Numbered from the stretch's first letter, positions 51,390-60,285 are shown. The stretch is DNA of 64,000 bases from CAIUPE01 sp046092445 (GCA_046092445.1 JBJTDR010000017.1:1-64000); one strand, 5' to 3'. Program-made: numbers and translations. The notes: a model not told the origin generated them from the sequence alone.

Positions 51390-51412
51390 AAAAAAGCCCC
51401 TCGGAGGGGCTT
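51390..51412 (-). terminator. Attenuator terminator in the ilvI leader
   Basis: On the minus strand AAGCCCCTCCGAGGGGCTT is followed by TTTT, an intrinsic terminator 58 bp before the ilvI ATG. The upstream GGGGCGTCAGG (51461-51471) can pair with CCTGAAGCCCC (51405-51415), which would destroy the terminator. It can instead pair as GCGTCAGG with CCTGACGC (51421-51428). These are the mutually exclusive antiterminator and protector stems of a classical attenuator. Confidence 0.85.
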
Positions 51413-51443
51413 CAGGATAAGCGTCAGGTCCAGGCTTCCGGTC

Positions 51444-51497
51444 CTAAAGACCGTCCCGCTCCTGACGCCCCGATACTACAATCAACGTGCCGCGCAT
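51444..51497 (-). CDS. ilvI leader peptide
   Basis: 17-residue minus-strand ORF, MRGTLIVVSGRQERDGL, with Leu-Ile-Val-Val codons in a row at positions 5-8. GGAAGGGAG lies about 6 bases upstream of the ATG at 51497. Stalling at this run when branched-chain aminoacyl-tRNAs are short would free the antiterminator. A TTGACG at 51548-51553 with TAGCTT 17 bases further is a candidate promoter for the leader. Confidence 0.82.
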   Translation of the reverse strand: MRGTLIVVSGRQERDGL

Positions 51498-51606
51498 TAT
51501 GCGCTCCCTTCCTGCTTTGGCAAAAAGCTAATCTCGAACGTGCGACGCGTCAAGTACCAATCTGAGAATTCGGGATTGACGGGTCAGACATTCCGAAGGC
51601 GGAACG

Positions 51607-51966
51607 TCATCCGCATGCGAGGCCGTGATAGATCACTGACGTGTTGCCTGCCACGATCCGCTCAGACACCGTCGCGCACACTGCACCATTCTGACTCGTC
51701 CTGCCGGTCACGACCATGTGTCCGGATCCGTTGCCCGCCTGCCAGGTCAACTCCTCGCCAGTATCGAACATATGGGCTTTCATCAGTGTCACACGACGAA
51801 CAAGTTTCGCCCGATCATCAAGAACCGAAAGCACGCTGGCCAATTTCGGCGCAGCAATCACGAAACTCACATTCAATGTTACCGCCCTCGTTCCGGCACG
51901 CGCAGCCGATATCGAAAACATCAACACCACAAGAACATGAACGCAACTGACAAACACGATACGCAT
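51607..51966 (-). CDS. Small exported protein of unknown function
   Basis: 119 residues with a signal peptide (MRIVFVSCVHVLVVLMFSIS ending AARA before GTRAV), so a mature periplasmic or outer-membrane protein of about 95. The mature part is beta-rich, with two Cys near the end (NGAVCATVSERIV and YHGLACG) that could form a disulphide. No clear ribosome site precedes the ATG, so the start is uncertain. Not recognised. It lies between miaA and the ilvI leader on the same strand. Confidence 0.65.
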   Translation of the reverse strand: MRIVFVSCVHVLVVLMFSISAARAGTRAVTLNVSFVIAAPKLASVLSVLDDRAKLVRRVTLMKAHMFDTGEELTWQAGNGSGHMVVTGRTSQNGAVCATVSERIVAGNTSVIYHGLACG

Positions 51967-52020
51967 GACAGAAGGATATCATGTTACAACTTTAAAGCGA
52001 TTAAAATTTAATATGCAACT

Positions 52021-53016
52021 TTACGGATAGAATTTGCGCTTTGATCGAGACTTCAGACGTGACCAGAATGCGTCAGACACCTGCCAGCAAGACGGTCCTC
52101 GGCCGCTGGCGACAAGCAACTCCTCCGCCTGCTCAGGCCGCACCCACATAAAACTCGGCGCCTGATGCCTGAACCATGTGTGCTGCCGCTTCGCATAGTG
52201 CCGCGTATCAGCCTTGCCGATCGCTGCCGCCTCAGCAAGGCTGATCTCACCGCGCAAATGCCGCATCAGGGCGGGCACGCCATGCGCGCGCATCGCGGGC
52301 AAAGCGGGATCAAGCCCGCGCTCCATCAACGCCCGCACCTCGTCAAGCGCGCCGCCTGCAAGCATCAGATCAAACCGCGCATCAATCCGCTGCCGCAGTA
52401 CATCGCGATCCGGAGCAAGAAAGAAAGCCCGGCATTCAGCCGCTCCGAATACCTGCCCCGAACGTGCGGCCCGTAAGTCGATCATCGACTTGCTCGTCGC
52501 CATAAACACCTCGAGCGCCCTTAAATTACGCTGCGAATCTCCCGGTTTCAATGTCGCCGCTGTCGCCGGATCAATTGCCGCGAGCCGGTCATGGATCTCC
52601 GCAGGAAGCCGCCCCTCGGCCCAGCCCCTGAGTTCCGCACGCAGCACATCGGGTACCGCAGGAATATCGGAAAGCCCTTCGAGAAGCGCTCTGAAATAAA
52701 GCCCGGTCCCCCCGACAATGATCGGCAAACGTCCGTCCGCTTCAAGTTCAACAACCGTCTGCCTCACGTCATCAAGCCAACGCGCGACAGAATAATTCAC
52801 CGCCGCATCGACATGCCCGAACATGACATGCGAACACTGTGCCTCTTCCTCAACCGTCGGGCGCGCCGTAATCACCCGGAGATCGCGGTAAACCTGCATC
52901 GAGTCCGCATTCACTACGACGCCGTTCAATTTTGTGGCCAGCGTCATCGCCAGTGCCGATTTTCCGCTCGCAGTCGGTCCTGCGATAAGAAGTGCGCGAT
53001 AACCGCCTAGTGTCAC
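52021..53016 (-). CDS. miaA: tRNA dimethylallyltransferase
   Basis: Adds an isopentenyl group to A37 of tRNAs reading UNN codons; 331 residues. P-loop LLIAGPTASGKSALAMTLA, VVNADSMQVYRDLRVITARP, IVGGTGLYFRALLEGLS, the DPATAATLKPGDSQRNLRAL block, and KRQHTWFRHQ near the C terminus. GTG start at 53016 with AGGA about 10 bases upstream, only 27 bp from the divergent serB start. Its promoter therefore probably lies inside serB, and that of serB inside miaA. Confidence 0.95.
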   Translation of the reverse strand: MTLGGYRALLIAGPTASGKSALAMTLATKLNGVVVNADSMQVYRDLRVITARPTVEEEAQCSHVMFGHVDAAVNYSVARWLDDVRQTVVELEADGRLPIIVGGTGLYFRALLEGLSDIPAVPDVLRAELRGWAEGRLPAEIHDRLAAIDPATAATLKPGDSQRNLRALEVFMATSKSMIDLRAARSGQVFGAAECRAFFLAPDRDVLRQRIDARFDLMLAGGALDEVRALMERGLDPALPAMRAHGVPALMRHLRGEISLAEAAAIGKADTRHYAKRQHTWFRHQAPSFMWVRPEQAEELLVASGRGPSCWQVSDAFWSRLKSRSKRKFYP

Positions 53017-53043
53017 GTTTCTCTATCCTGTATATGGAGCATC

Positions 53044-53943
53044 ATGATCGAACTCGTTGCCACGCTCGTGTCCAAAAGGGAAGCCAAGGCTTTGACAGAA
53101 AGCCTGCTGGCAAAGCTGGCGCCTATCGTGCCGCAACCCGTTCGTGTTGTACAATTGGAGCGCCATATCGCTGCTGACCTGATCTTCCCGTCCGAAGAGG
53201 GAGCGTCCGCCGGGCTGATTGAAGCCGGTCTCAGACAGGCGCTCGGGAATGAGCCAGTTGATGTCATCATCCAGCCTTCCCTCCACCGCCAAAAGCGCTT
53301 ACTGATCGCTGACATGGATTCAACCATGATCGAACAGGAATGCATCGACGAACTCGCCGATTTCGCCGGTTTTCGCGGGCAAGTCTCCGAGATCACCGAA
53401 CGCGCCATGCGCGGTGAACTCTCTTTCGAGCCCGCTCTTCAGGAACGCGTCCGTCTTCTCAAAGGGCTCGACATCAAAATTGTTTCCCGCGTGATTACCG
53501 AGCGGATCACCCAGACACCTGGAGGTCGCACGCTTGTCATGACAATGCGTGCAAAAGGGGCGTACACTGCCCTCGTATCCGGTGGCTTTACCGTATTCAC
53601 CGAACCTCTGTCGCTCGCGATTGGCTTCAACGAGCATCGCTCCAACACGCTCGAAATCGAAGCGGGCCTTCTCACCGGCGAAGTTCGACCGCCCATTCTC
53701 GGACGGGAAGCCAAACGCGACGCGCTCGTCGAACTCCGCGATCTCTTCTCACTCGCCCCGATCGATACATTGGCACTTGGCGATGGTGCCAATGATCTAG
53801 CCATGATCCAGGAGGCCGGGCTCGGCGTTGCTTGGCAGGCCAAAACAGCTGTCGCCGAAGCCGCTCATGCGCGCCTTCACCACAGCGACCTCACCGCCCT
53901 TCTCTATGCGCAAGGATATCCACTTCGCACATGGGTCGAATGA
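53044..53943 (+). CDS. serB: Phosphoserine phosphatase
   Basis: HAD-family enzyme for the last step of serine synthesis; 299 residues. An N-terminal ACT-like region of about 80 residues precedes the HAD core: LIADMDSTMIEQECIDELAD with the nucleophile Asp in DMDST, SGGFTVFTEPLSLAIGF, then LLTGEVRPPILGREAKRDAL with the Lys, and LALGDGANDLAMIQEAGLG with the metal Asp. GGAG precedes the ATG at 53044. Followed by an intergenic repeat cluster and the convergent degP. Confidence 0.95.
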   Translation: MIELVATLVSKREAKALTESLLAKLAPIVPQPVRVVQLERHIAADLIFPSEEGASAGLIEAGLRQALGNEPVDVIIQPSLHRQKRLLIADMDSTMIEQECIDELADFAGFRGQVSEITERAMRGELSFEPALQERVRLLKGLDIKIVSRVITERITQTPGGRTLVMTMRAKGAYTALVSGGFTVFTEPLSLAIGFNEHRSNTLEIEAGLLTGEVRPPILGREAKRDALVELRDLFSLAPIDTLALGDGANDLAMIQEAGLGVAWQAKTAVAEAAHARLHHSDLTALLYAQGYPLRTWVE

Positions 53944-53960
53944 TCCGGGCTATTCAACCC

Positions 53961-54060
53961 CATCTCTGCAAGATTTGCGGCGAATAATGCACCTCATCTC
54001 CGCAAATTGTGCGGCGATTATCTATTCAGCCTCTTTCACGAAAGATTTGGGAGGCAATTA
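53961..54060. repeat. Imperfect ~34-bp direct repeats in the serB-degP gap
   Basis: Unit 1 (53961-53988) begins CATCTCTGCAAGATTTGCGG and unit 2 (53995-54021) begins CATCTCCGCAAATTGTGCGG, starting 34 bp apart. A weaker third unit (about 54028-54060) contains AAGATTTGGGAGGCAATTAA. Units 1 and 2 contain a small inverted repeat (CCGCA...TGCGG in unit 2), so each RNA copy can form a hairpin. They lie between convergent genes and may end transcription, though without T runs. Confidence 0.55.
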
Positions 54061-54069
54061 ATCCCCCCC

Positions 54070-55542
54070 TCACTCCAGCGGCAATGCCACAAACCGCATG
54101 TCGCCCTGCGCGCTGGATACGAGGAACAGTGCCGATTTCTTGCCCTCTTTCCTGAGCGCGGAAATCCGCTTCACCAGTGCGTCGGGCGTCTGCACCGCTT
54201 CCTGCTGTACTTCCGTGATCACGTCACCAGCACTGATTCGCTTGTCGCCCGCCGCCGAGTCGGGGTCCACCTTGGTGACCACAACGCCCTTCACACTTTC
54301 CTTGATCGAATAGCGCTTGCGCACCTCGTCCGTCATGTTCGACAATTCAAGACCAAGCGCCTTTTTCACCACCGGCGCATCCGGTGTAGGCCCACCATTT
54401 CCCTGCTGCGCCAGTTTCTCGCCATCTTCCAACCGGCCAAGTGTCACCCGCAAAGACTTTTCCTTGCCCTCCCGGATCACAACAACGTCAACTTCCTTAC
54501 CCACTGCCGTCTGGCCGACAATCCGCGGCAAATCACGCGATTCCTTGATCTCCTGACCGTCAAACCGTATAATTACGTCGCCTGACAGAATACCGGCGGG
54601 CTTGGACGGGCCCTTCTCATCAACACCTGCAATCAATGCCCCGCGGGGTTCGCCAAGCCCGAGACTTTCAGCGATATTCTCATCAACGGGTTGGATGCGG
54701 ACGCCCAACCATCCTCGGCGCGTCTCGCCATACGCGATCAGCTGCTCGACAACCGGACGCGCCATGTTCGACGGTACGGCGAACCCGATCCCGATCGAAC
54801 CGCCCGACGGTGACAAGATTGCCGTATTCACACCGATCACGTCGCCATCCATATTGAACAGGGGTCCACCCGAGTTCCCTTTGTTGATTGCTGCATCGGT
54901 CTGGATATATTGGCCGTAGGATTGGTCGGAAATATCACGGTTCCTTGCCGAGACGATGCCCGCCGACACCGATCCACCCAGCCCGAACGGATTGCCGATC
55001 GCCATCACCCAGTCACCTATCCGCGACATATCGGAGTCGCCGAATTTGACAGCCGTCAGCGGCTTGTCCGGCTTAACGCGAAGCACGGCAAGGTCCACCT
55101 TCGGGTCCTTGCCGACAATGTCGGCCTTCAATTTCCGTCCATCCGTGAAAATCACGGTGATTTCGTCAGCGTCCCCGATGACGTGATTATTCGTCACGAT
55201 GATACCGGCCGCGTCAATGACAAAGCCCGAACCCAATGAACTTGACCGGCGCTGCGAGGGCCTTTGACCATTTTCGCCCTTAGGGCCGAGAAATTCGTCG
55301 AAGAAATCCTGAAAGGGTGACCCGGGAGGCAATTGGGGCATCGGAACACTGCGCTCTTCCTCCGCCGGCGCATTCGTCGACGCCGAAATATTGACAACGG
55401 CATCGATCACCTGAACCGCAAGGTTGGCAAGAGTGTCGGGCCCCTTCGCCTGCGCGGACAGCGACACCAGCACGGTCGAGGCAACAAGAGGCAAGAGAAC
55501 AAGCCGCCTTGCTTCAGAAAAAAACTCGGTCAAAAAACCCAT
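54070..55542 (-). CDS. degP: Do/DegP-family periplasmic serine protease
   Basis: 490-residue HtrA-type protease and chaperone of the envelope. Signal sequence LVLLPLVASTVLVSLSAQAK; trypsin-like domain with catalytic His in VTNNHVIGDADE, Asp in KVDLAVLRVK and Ser in NKGNSGGPLFNMDGDVIGV. Two PDZ domains follow (GWLGVRIQPVDENIAESLGL and the one near GVVVTKVDPDSAAGDKRISA). Last in the hflK-hflC-DUF2065-degP run. A start one codon earlier (55545) is possible. Confidence 0.95.
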   Translation of the reverse strand: MGFLTEFFSEARRLVLLPLVASTVLVSLSAQAKGPDTLANLAVQVIDAVVNISASTNAPAEEERSVPMPQLPPGSPFQDFFDEFLGPKGENGQRPSQRRSSSLGSGFVIDAAGIIVTNNHVIGDADEITVIFTDGRKLKADIVGKDPKVDLAVLRVKPDKPLTAVKFGDSDMSRIGDWVMAIGNPFGLGGSVSAGIVSARNRDISDQSYGQYIQTDAAINKGNSGGPLFNMDGDVIGVNTAILSPSGGSIGIGFAVPSNMARPVVEQLIAYGETRRGWLGVRIQPVDENIAESLGLGEPRGALIAGVDEKGPSKPAGILSGDVIIRFDGQEIKESRDLPRIVGQTAVGKEVDVVVIREGKEKSLRVTLGRLEDGEKLAQQGNGGPTPDAPVVKKALGLELSNMTDEVRKRYSIKESVKGVVVTKVDPDSAAGDKRISAGDVITEVQQEAVQTPDALVKRISALRKEGKKSALFLVSSAQGDMRFVALPLE

Positions 55543-55611
55543 CAATTACCCCGTTCTGATGCCGCACGCGTAACATACGACACTTTCAACGTCTCATGCC
55601 CGACGCGGTTC

Positions 55612-55824
55612 CTATCCAGCATCCCAGAAGAAGCGCACAATAAACACGAGCACCACGCCGAGCACCGCCCCGGCAAGACCAATCATCCGTGTCCCATTCT
55701 CGTCCATTGCAAGGATATCCCGCATCCGCGCCCTGACATAGCCCGGAAATCCCGCAAATATGATCCCTTCGAAGAAGAACCACAGACCGATCGCAACAAA
55801 CATATCCGAGAAATCAACGATCAT
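55612..55824 (-). CDS. DUF2065 (YjeT-like) inner-membrane protein
   Basis: 70 residues with two membrane helices: DMFVAIGLWFFFEGIIFAGF and MIGLAGAVLGVVLVFIVRFF, joined by a short polar loop with VRARMRDILAMDE. This is the DUF2065 pattern, usually linked to hflKC as here (18 bp after the hflC stop). Function unknown; perhaps an accessory of the HflKC-FtsH complex, by context only. Confidence 0.9.
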   Translation of the reverse strand: MIVDFSDMFVAIGLWFFFEGIIFAGFPGYVRARMRDILAMDENGTRMIGLAGAVLGVVLVFIVRFFWDAG

Positions 55825-55842
55825 TGTCGCGAAACTCCACTC

Positions 55843-56739
55843 TTAATCGACGCCATTCACCGCTTCTTTCGTGGCAAAAGGATCGCGGAAATAACGCAGG
55901 AATTCCGAGTCCGGGCTCAGCAACATCCGCGTATCGCTCGCCCTGAACGAAGACTCGTAGGCCTGCATCGACCTGTAGAAGCCGAAAAAGTCCGGATCAC
56001 GTCCGTAGGCCTCTGCCAGAATACTGTTTTTCTGTGCATCACCCTCACCGCGAACCTGTTCTGATGTCCGCGTCGCTTCGGCACGCAACACGACCACATC
56101 ACGATCCGCCTTCGCCTTGATCGTTTGCGACAATTGCGACCCTTGCGCGCGGATATCAGCCGCCTCGCGCTGCCGCTCCGTCTGCATCCGCTGGAACACG
56201 GCCTGACTGTTCTGCTCCGGCAGATCAGCCCGGCGCAACCGGACGTCCACGACATTGATCCCAAGTCCCTGCGCCTGCCGGTTCACATCATCACGAATGC
56301 GCTGCATCAGGCCGGAGCGGTCCGTCCGGACCACCGCCGACAGCGATGCATCCGCCAAAATCGTTCTGACCGCAGAATTGACGATCGATGTCAGCCGCAG
56401 ATTGGCCCCTGCAACGCTGTTCACACTCTGGAAAAATCGCAGCGGATCGGTGATCCGGTAGCGCGTGAACGCGTCCACCACGAGACGCTTCTGGTCCGCG
56501 GCGATCACCTCCTGCTGCGGTAATTCGAGATCCAGAATCCGCTTGTCGATGGTCACGACATTTTCGATGAACGGAACTTTGAAATAAAGCCCCGGCTTTT
56601 CAATCGGCGGACGTGCAATACTGCCGAACCGGAATACGAGCGCCTGCTCTGTCTGCTGCACTACGAAGGTAGCACTCATGAACACAACCAGCACGATCAG
56701 AAGCGCAATGCCTCCGACAAAACGAAGGGTACTGCTCAT
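55843..56739 (-). CDS. hflC: HflC, modulator of FtsH protease
   Basis: 298-residue SPFH-domain protein anchored by one N-terminal helix (FVGGIALLIVLVVFMSATFV), the rest periplasmic. With HflK it forms the ring around FtsH that controls membrane proteolysis. SPFH features: QQTEQALVFRFGSIARPPIE, GLYFKVPFIENVVTIDKRIL, and the long helix VFQRMQTERQREAADIRAQG. Its ATG overlaps the hflK stop as ATGA. Confidence 0.95.
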   Translation of the reverse strand: MSSTLRFVGGIALLIVLVVFMSATFVVQQTEQALVFRFGSIARPPIEKPGLYFKVPFIENVVTIDKRILDLELPQQEVIAADQKRLVVDAFTRYRITDPLRFFQSVNSVAGANLRLTSIVNSAVRTILADASLSAVVRTDRSGLMQRIRDDVNRQAQGLGINVVDVRLRRADLPEQNSQAVFQRMQTERQREAADIRAQGSQLSQTIKAKADRDVVVLRAEATRTSEQVRGEGDAQKNSILAEAYGRDPDFFGFYRSMQAYESSFRASDTRMLLSPDSEFLRYFRDPFATKEAVNGVD

Positions 56740-57854
56740 TTCACCGCTCCCGCTTGAGGCTTCTTCTGTAGTTCATTCAGCGGCAGATACGGCACGACGC
56801 CCTGCCCCAGCCCGTTCTGATCGACGATCATCTTGTCGCTGCCTGCAAGCACCCGCTCCATCGTTTCGAGGAACATGCGCTCGCGAATGATCTCCGGCGA
56901 TTTCTTGTATTCGACATAAATCTGGTTAAACCGGCTTGCCTGACCGGTCGCTTCGGCCACAACACGCTCGCGATAGGCTTCCGCCTCCTGCTGGATTCGT
57001 GCCGCTTCACCGCGTGCCTCCGGTACCACCTTGCTGGCATAGGTCTCCGCTTCGTTTCGCGCACGATCCTGGTCCTGCCGCGCCGCCTGCACGTCACGGA
57101 ACGCATCGATCACCTGCGCCGGAGGATCAACCTTCTGCAACTGAACAAGCCGGACAGACACGCCCGCGCCGTAGGAATTCAGTACATCCTGCATCAACTG
57201 CTTCACGTCCGCCTCGACCGGCCCGCGATCGGTTGTCAGGATTGCCTGAATATTTCTGCGACCGATCACTTCGCGCATCGCACTTTCCGCCACCGCTTTG
57301 ATCGAGGTCTCCGGTTCCTGGATATTGAACACGAAATCGGCAGCCCGAGCCGGATCAACCTGCCACTGGACGGCGAAATCGATATCGACGATGTTCTCGT
57401 CACCCGTCAGCATCAGGCTTTCTTCAGGCACATCACGCACCGCGATCCGCCGCGCGCCATCGCCCCCGCGAAAGCCTACTTCCGTCGTATTCACCGTCGT
57501 CACGCTCGGCCGGATAACCGAACCGATCGGATAGGGCAGATTATAATTCAGGCCCGGCTGCGTCGAGCCGACATACCGCCCGAAAACGAGATTGAGACCG
57601 ACCTCGTCCGGACGAACCGTGTAAAGTCCGCTCGCAAGCCACAGGACGATCGCACCGAGACCGACAATCGACAATCCACGCCCCCCAAAGGGGCCGCCTG
57701 AAAGCAGACCACGCAACCAATCCTGGCTGCGGCGCATCACGTCCTCCATATCCGGGCCGTCGCCGTTGCCGCCACCCGTCGGTCCCGCGCCCCACGGATT
57801 GGACTTCCGGGGACCCCACGGCCCGCCGCCGCCACTCTGGTTGCTCCAGTTCAT
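56736..57854 (-). CDS. hflK: HflK, modulator of FtsH protease
   Basis: 372 residues. A Gly/Pro/Asn-rich cytosolic N-terminal segment of about 45 residues precedes the membrane helix (IVGLGAIVLWLASGLYTV). The SPFH domain follows with VRPDEVGLNLVFGRYVGSTQ and PGLNYNLPYPIGSVIRPSVT, then the helical region VQAARQDQDRARNEAETYAS. Partner of HflC in one operon. First SPFH gene after folA, 127 bp downstream of it, so a promoter may lie in that gap. Confidence 0.95.
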   Translation of the reverse strand: MNWSNQSGGGGPWGPRKSNPWGAGPTGGGNGDGPDMEDVMRRSQDWLRGLLSGGPFGGRGLSIVGLGAIVLWLASGLYTVRPDEVGLNLVFGRYVGSTQPGLNYNLPYPIGSVIRPSVTTVNTTEVGFRGGDGARRIAVRDVPEESLMLTGDENIVDIDFAVQWQVDPARAADFVFNIQEPETSIKAVAESAMREVIGRRNIQAILTTDRGPVEADVKQLMQDVLNSYGAGVSVRLVQLQKVDPPAQVIDAFRDVQAARQDQDRARNEAETYASKVVPEARGEAARIQQEAEAYRERVVAEATGQASRFNQIYVEYKKSPEIIRERMFLETMERVLAGSDKMIVDQNGLGQGVVPYLPLNELQKKPQAGAVK

Positions 57855-57981
57855 TCAGCAATCCTCATCGTTCGTTTTGAAACCATCACACCCACAAATT
57901 CCTGATTGCAGATGGGCATTCCTTACAGCCGAGTCAACGGTTCAGACGTCAAAAACATCGAAACGACCTCTCTCAAACACG

Positions 57982-58497
57982 TTACGCCATGATTCTTTCA
58001 TGGATGATGAAGGCGAAATCATGGTCATCTTCCGGTCCGGCAACATGTTCCTCATGAAATGTTACCGCGAACCGGCTCTCGTCAAAGTGCGGAAAAAACG
58101 CATCCCCCTCCGGTGCAGCCTTTACGCGCGTCAGAACGATCTTCGACACGAACGGCATCAACTGCGCATACACATCCGCCCCGCCCGCCACCGCGATTTC
58201 GTCGGCGCCCATTTTTTCGGCCAATTCCTCTCCAAGACGCAGCGCCTCGTCAATCGAACCCGCAACATGCACGCCCTCGGGCGCAAACCCCGTCTCGCGC
58301 GACAGCACAATATTCTCGCGGCCCGGCAGCGGCTTCCCGATCGATAAAAACGTCTTCCGCCCCATAATCACCGGGCGCCCGATCGTATTCTGCCTGAAAA
58401 ACTTCAAGTCCGATTTGATGCGCCAGATCAGCCGATTATCCCGCCCGATCACCCGGTTTTCGCCCATGGCAACAACAAAAGAAATCGGGCGCGTCAT
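57982..58497 (-). CDS. folA: Dihydrofolate reductase
   Basis: Reduces dihydrofolate to tetrahydrofolate; 171 residues. Motifs: SFVVAMGENRVIGRDN, LIWRIKSDLKFFRQNTIGRP, VIMGRKTFLSIGKPLPGREN and IAVAGGADVYAQLMP. The common LPW of the M20 loop region reads LIW. It regenerates the folate oxidised by ThyA, which is two genes upstream. Its ATG overlaps the GNAT stop as ATGA. Confidence 0.96.
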   Translation of the reverse strand: MTRPISFVVAMGENRVIGRDNRLIWRIKSDLKFFRQNTIGRPVIMGRKTFLSIGKPLPGRENIVLSRETGFAPEGVHVAGSIDEALRLGEELAEKMGADEIAVAGGADVYAQLMPFVSKIVLTRVKAAPEGDAFFPHFDESRFAVTFHEEHVAGPEDDHDFAFIIHERIMA

Positions 58498-58976
58498 GCC
58501 GCCCGCCCCGCAAGCGCGGCGAGCGCATCACCCGTCACCCTGCATCCAGTCCATCCGTCCAGCATCCTCGCACCAAGTGCCTTGTAAAACGCAATCGATG
58601 GCGCATTCCAGTCGAGCACCGACCATTCGAACCGTGCAAGATCCTCCGCCACGCAACGGCGTGCCAACGAAACGATCAACGCCTTTCCCAAACCCCTGCC
58701 CCGAAAGTCCGGACGCACAAAAACATCCTCTAGGTAAATGCCGTGCCTGCCGCGAAAGGTCGAAAAATTGTAGAACCACAGCGAAAAACCCACGACCTCC
58801 CCTTCCCACTCGGCCAGTTCGCAGAACGCACGCGGGACGGGACCGAACAAAGCAGAGCCGATCTGGCTCTCGGTTGCATCCACCTCGTCAAGCAGCCTCT
58901 CATACACGGCCAACTCGCGAATGAGCGCATAAATCACGCGTGTGTCGGATGGCATGGCGGATCGGATATTTATCAT
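58494..58976 (-). CDS. GNAT-family N-acetyltransferase
   Basis: 160 residues of the spermidine/diamine acetyltransferase-like GNAT type. SAMPSDTRVIYALIRELAVYE starts the fold; GRHGIYLEDVFVRPDFRGRG with acetyl-CoA loop RGRGLGKALI follows, then WSVLDWNAPSIAFYKALGAR. Sits between thyA and folA with short gaps, so it is part of that operon, but its substrate cannot be inferred from folate neighbours. Confidence 0.92.
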   Translation of the reverse strand: MINIRSAMPSDTRVIYALIRELAVYERLLDEVDATESQIGSALFGPVPRAFCELAEWEGEVVGFSLWFYNFSTFRGRHGIYLEDVFVRPDFRGRGLGKALIVSLARRCVAEDLARFEWSVLDWNAPSIAFYKALGARMLDGWTGCRVTGDALAALAGRAA

Positions 58977-59010
58977 AAAAAACCTTGCTGAACGAATGAA
59001 ATACCGCCGC

Positions 59011-59805
59011 TCAAACCGCGACAGGTGCCTTGATCGCGGGGTGGGGATCGTAATTCTCGATGCTGATATCGGCGAATGTGAAGTCGAACAGCGATGTCAC
59101 CTCCGGATTGAGCTTCAACTGCGGTAAAGCGCGCGGAATGCGCGACAACAACAGCTCCGCCTGCTCCAGATGGTTGAGATAAAGATGCGCGTCGCCAAAT
59201 GTATGCACGAAATCGCCCGGCTTGAGGCCGGTCACCTGCGCCACCATCCGCGTCAGCAGCGCGTAACTCGCAATATTGAACGGCACACCGAGAAAAATAT
59301 CGCCCGACCGCTGATACAACTGGCAGGAGAGTTTGCCGTCGGCCACATAAAACTGGAACAGGCAATGGCATGGTGCCAGCGCCATTTTATCAATCTCCGC
59401 CGGGTTCCACGCACTCAGGACAAGCCGCCGCGAATCAGGATTCCGCTTGATCTCGTTGAGGAGCCAGCTCAGCTGGTCAACCGATCCGCCCTCAGGCTTC
59501 GCCCAGGAGCGCCACTGCCGCCCATAGACGGGACCGAGGTCCCCGTTCTCATCGGCCCATTCATCCCAGATCGAGACACCGTTTGCCTTGAGATAGGCAA
59601 TGTTCGTGTCGCCTGCGATAAACCACAGCAATTCGTGAATGATCGACTTCAGATGAAGCTTTTTTGTCGTGACCAGCGGAAAGCCTTCCGCGAGATCGAA
59701 CCGCATCTGATGCCCGAAGATCGAGATCGTTCCCGTCCCCGTCCGGTCAGTCTTGCGAACCCCCTCGCGAAGCGTCCGACGGATTAGATCATGGTAGGCC
59801 TGCAT
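59011..59805 (-). CDS. thyA: Thymidylate synthase
   Basis: Converts dUMP to dTMP with methylene-THF; 264 residues. Motifs: GVRKTDRTGTGTISIFGHQM, PLVTTKKLHLKSIIHELLWF, GPVYGRQWRSW, active-site Cys in MALAPCHCLFQFYV, and SGDIFLGVPFNIASYALL. The ATG at 59805 matches relatives (MQAYHDLIRRTLREGV); an upstream ATG at 59829 adds eight residues. First gene of thyA-GNAT-folA. Confidence 0.96.
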   Translation of the reverse strand: MQAYHDLIRRTLREGVRKTDRTGTGTISIFGHQMRFDLAEGFPLVTTKKLHLKSIIHELLWFIAGDTNIAYLKANGVSIWDEWADENGDLGPVYGRQWRSWAKPEGGSVDQLSWLLNEIKRNPDSRRLVLSAWNPAEIDKMALAPCHCLFQFYVADGKLSCQLYQRSGDIFLGVPFNIASYALLTRMVAQVTGLKPGDFVHTFGDAHLYLNHLEQAELLLSRIPRALPQLKLNPEVTSLFDFTFADISIENYDPHPAIKAPVAV

Positions 59806-59944
59806 CGCGCGAATCTCTCTCCCTGCCATATTCTAACGTGTTTGATCAGGAGAGCGACAGGAGTTCAAGGTTTTATCCCAAGCGTTCCGCACCAGATACC
59901 TTTAACCTCTTCCGTTTTTTCTCATCACGCCCTATATCTGTTCT

Positions 59945-60262
59945 GCCGTCGCAAGGCGGCTATGAAGATAAACGGTCATTGGAATAAACCTTTCGGACCC
60001 GGGGGCGGTACCCGGCGCCTCCACCCTATCCCATCAGAGCCCCGAGCGGGTGGGATATGGCGGGGGCGAAACAGGATCGACGAGGGTGTAAAGAGTGCTC
60101 TTTCTTCCGGTATGGTTCCGCCGTTATCGGGCTAATCTATAGTTGCCAATGACAACTATGCTCCGGTGGCTGTCGCCGCTTAATGCGGTGCCGGTACCGA
60201 AACCAAAGTCCTTGCGCTTAGCAGCGTAAGGCGGGGCCCGGAGGCGCCTGGCAACAGAAGCC
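59945..60262 (+). ncRNA. ssrA: Transfer-messenger RNA, permuted two-piece form
   Basis: Alphaproteobacterial circularly permuted tmRNA. The acceptor piece comes first and ends CGCCTCCACC at 60016-60025. A 36-base excised spacer that can form a TATCCCA/TGGGATA hairpin follows. The coding piece then begins GGGGGCGAAACAGG at 60062, whose first seven bases pair with CGCCTCC. The tag frame is 60145-60183, ANDNYAPVAVAA then TAA, a typical AA-ending degradation tag. The outer ends are estimates. It rescues stalled ribosomes, and sspB follows directly. Confidence 0.94.
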
Positions 60263-60285
60263 TCCACTTCTCAGGCGGGTTTTGC

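Noticed and set aside
53961..54060. CRISPR-like array
   Set aside because: Only two or three imperfect units with a ~7-bp gap instead of unique spacers, and no cas genes.
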